Position numbers and translations under genes: made by a program. 15,737 nt of DNA from CAZQEZ01 sp964592475. GTDB taxonomy: Bacteria; Bacteroidota; Bacteroidia; Cytophagales; Cyclobacteriaceae. Where the stretch lies: assembly GCA_964592475.1 (NCBI GenBank), contig CAZQEZ010000098.1, positions 1 through 15,737 of the forward strand, read 5' to 3'. A model generated the notes under the pieces. The model was not told the origin of the DNA. It saw nothing but the letters and a program-made list of their open reading frames with translations, and did no database searches. Within the stretch, counting starts at the first letter, position 1, and every line of letters begins with the position of its first letter. Positions 14,779-15,737 of this stretch are shown piece by piece.

Positions 14779-15737
14779 ATGCAAACTATATATGACCTGG
14801 CAATAGTAGGAGCAGGACCTGCAGGTTGTACATGTGCTTTATTGTTAGCCGGAAAAGGAATGAATGTGGCATTGATTGATAAAGCTATTTTTCCACGTGA
14901 CAAGATTTGTGGCGATGCCCTCAGCCCGGATGTAATTAATCAGCTCCATCTTATCGACAAAAAGCTGGCAGAGCGTTTCCTGACAACCTTAACAAAAAAG
15001 GCGGCCAATGGCATCAGGTTTATTGCTCCCAATTTCAAAGCATTGGATATTCAGTTTACTAATCCTGCTTATCCTGCGTCGGCTGGATTTATTGCTAAAA
15101 GGTTAGAATTTGATAATTTTTTGTTTGATCAAGTGAAACAGGATCCTGGAATCACCATTTTCCAGGGACAGCCGGTTAAAAAGCTGGAAAGATTGGATGA
15201 TGAAGTAAGAATAGCAACCACAGACCAAACCATCTTGGCTAAAATGGTGGTAGGCGCTGATGGAGCAAATTCCGTGGTTAAACGAAAATTTGGGATCAAT
15301 AAGATAGATAAAGAGCACTACTGTGCCGGCGTGAGACAGTATTTCGAAGGAGTAGCCAATTTAGAAAATCATGAAAATATTGAGTTACATTTCTATCGTG
15401 AATTATTGCCAGGCTATCTTTGGATTTTCTCTTTGCCCAATGGCCAGGCCAATGTTGGTATCGGTATGCTATCCAGCGAAATCAGCAAGCGGAAGATTAA
15501 CCTGAAAGATATGCTTTCCGATCTCATTCATCACCATCCAAATTTGAAAGAGAGATTTATGCATGCTAATCCACTGGAAACAGTTCAGGGTTTTGGCTTA
15601 CCCATAGGTTCTCGAAAGTTACCTTGTTCGGGAGAAAGGTTTTTACTTTTAGGCGATGCCGCCAGCCTGATCGACCCATTTACAGGGGAAGGGATTGTCA
15701 ATGCTATCCGTAGTGGGCGGGTTGCGGCAAAGCATTT
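14779..15737 (+). CDS. FAD-dependent oxidoreductase, geranylgeranyl reductase family, partial
   Basis: This is the first 319 codons of a plus-strand gene cut by the right edge. The FAD Rossmann motif GAGPAG is at 11-16. The family-specific FPRDKICGDAL is at 38-48, the second dinucleotide motif GADGANS at 159-165, and the FAD-closing motif GDAASLIDPFTGEGI at 292-306. This pattern is that of the geranylgeranyl reductase/halogenase-like flavoprotein group, which reduces isoprenoid chains or oxidises quinone- or carotenoid-type substrates. The true substrate cannot be told, because the C-terminal third is missing. The start at 14779 is the first in-frame ATG with a family-like N-terminus. No Shine-Dalgarno sequence is seen, which is normal in this phylum. 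It is transcribed divergently from hflK. Confidence 0.93.
   Translation, partial: MQTIYDLAIVGAGPAGCTCALLLAGKGMNVALIDKAIFPRDKICGDALSPDVINQLHLIDKKLAERFLTTLTKKAANGIRFIAPNFKALDIQFTNPAYPASAGFIAKRLEFDNFLFDQVKQDPGITIFQGQPVKKLERLDDEVRIATTDQTILAKMVVGADGANSVVKRKFGINKIDKEHYCAGVRQYFEGVANLENHENIELHFYRELLPGYLWIFSLPNGQANVGIGMLSSEISKRKINLKDMLSDLIHHHPNLKERFMHANPLETVQGFGLPIGSRKLPCSGERFLLLGDAASLIDPFTGEGIVNAIRSGRVAAKH

Noticed and set aside
14889..14904. A CCACGTG-containing sequence resembling parS
   Set aside because: Only the left part and centre match; the right arm is lost. It encodes the conserved FPRDK motif of the flavoprotein, so coding constraint explains it.
15103..15318. Minus-strand 71-codon open frame at the right end
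   Set aside because: It lies inside the plus-strand flavoprotein gene, which has clear family motifs on both sides.

Overview
The window looks like an AT-rich chromosomal segment of a Bacteroidota bacterium, most likely a Cytophagales-type marine or soil lineage. This rests on several things: a FG-GAP/VCBS-repeat protein with a C-terminal type IX secretion (T9SS) sorting domain, a lipoprotein with the PTGGPRDTIPP N-terminus followed by an Ig-like domain, a large DUF4175-type coiled-coil membrane protein, a BlaI/BlaR1 pair whose BlaR1 ends in a TonB-like domain, TAnnTTTG-type -7 boxes, and the near absence of Shine-Dalgarno sequences. No rRNA, tRNA, CRISPR array, insertion sequence or prophage gene was seen. 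The genus assignment is inference.

Layout. (1) 1-7725, minus strand: a tightly packed set of six genes reading right to left. They are a DUF4175-type protein, an RsbW-like ATP-binding protein, ybeY, mnmG, a zinc-ribbon SAM methyltransferase, and an Ig-like lipoprotein cut by the left edge. Junctions are 14 bp, 0 bp, 132 bp, 1 bp and a 4-bp ATGA overlap. The 132-bp gap before mnmG carries two copies of the GTTCCACGTGGAAC parS palindrome, the ParB/Spo0J binding site. (2) 7887-10426, minus strand: a secreted T9SS FG-GAP protein whose stop overlaps the start of an unknown 131-aa alpha/beta protein by 13 bp. (3) 10575-12494, minus strand: a three-gene unit of blaI-type repressor, M56/BlaR1-type membrane protease with a TonB-like C-terminus, and a small exported protein. 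Its upstream region has three evenly spaced copies of a TACTAA-N4-TTAGTA dyad, presumably the BlaI operator array. (4) 12571-14551, minus strand: hflK-hflC, closed by a strong intrinsic terminator. (5) 14779-15737, plus strand: a divergent FAD-dependent oxidoreductase of the geranylgeranyl reductase family, cut by the right edge.

How the genes fit together. Group 1 mixes translation and RNA maintenance (YbeY, MnmG) with envelope proteins and a putative regulatory kinase. Group 3 looks like a self-regulated sensor-protease circuit. hflK-hflC encode the membrane scaffold that modulates the FtsH protease.

The most notable signals are the parS pair beside mnmG, which suggests the locus lies in the origin-proximal chromosome-segregation zone, and the three-operator array in front of blaI. 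No complete novel defence or biosynthetic system was recognised.
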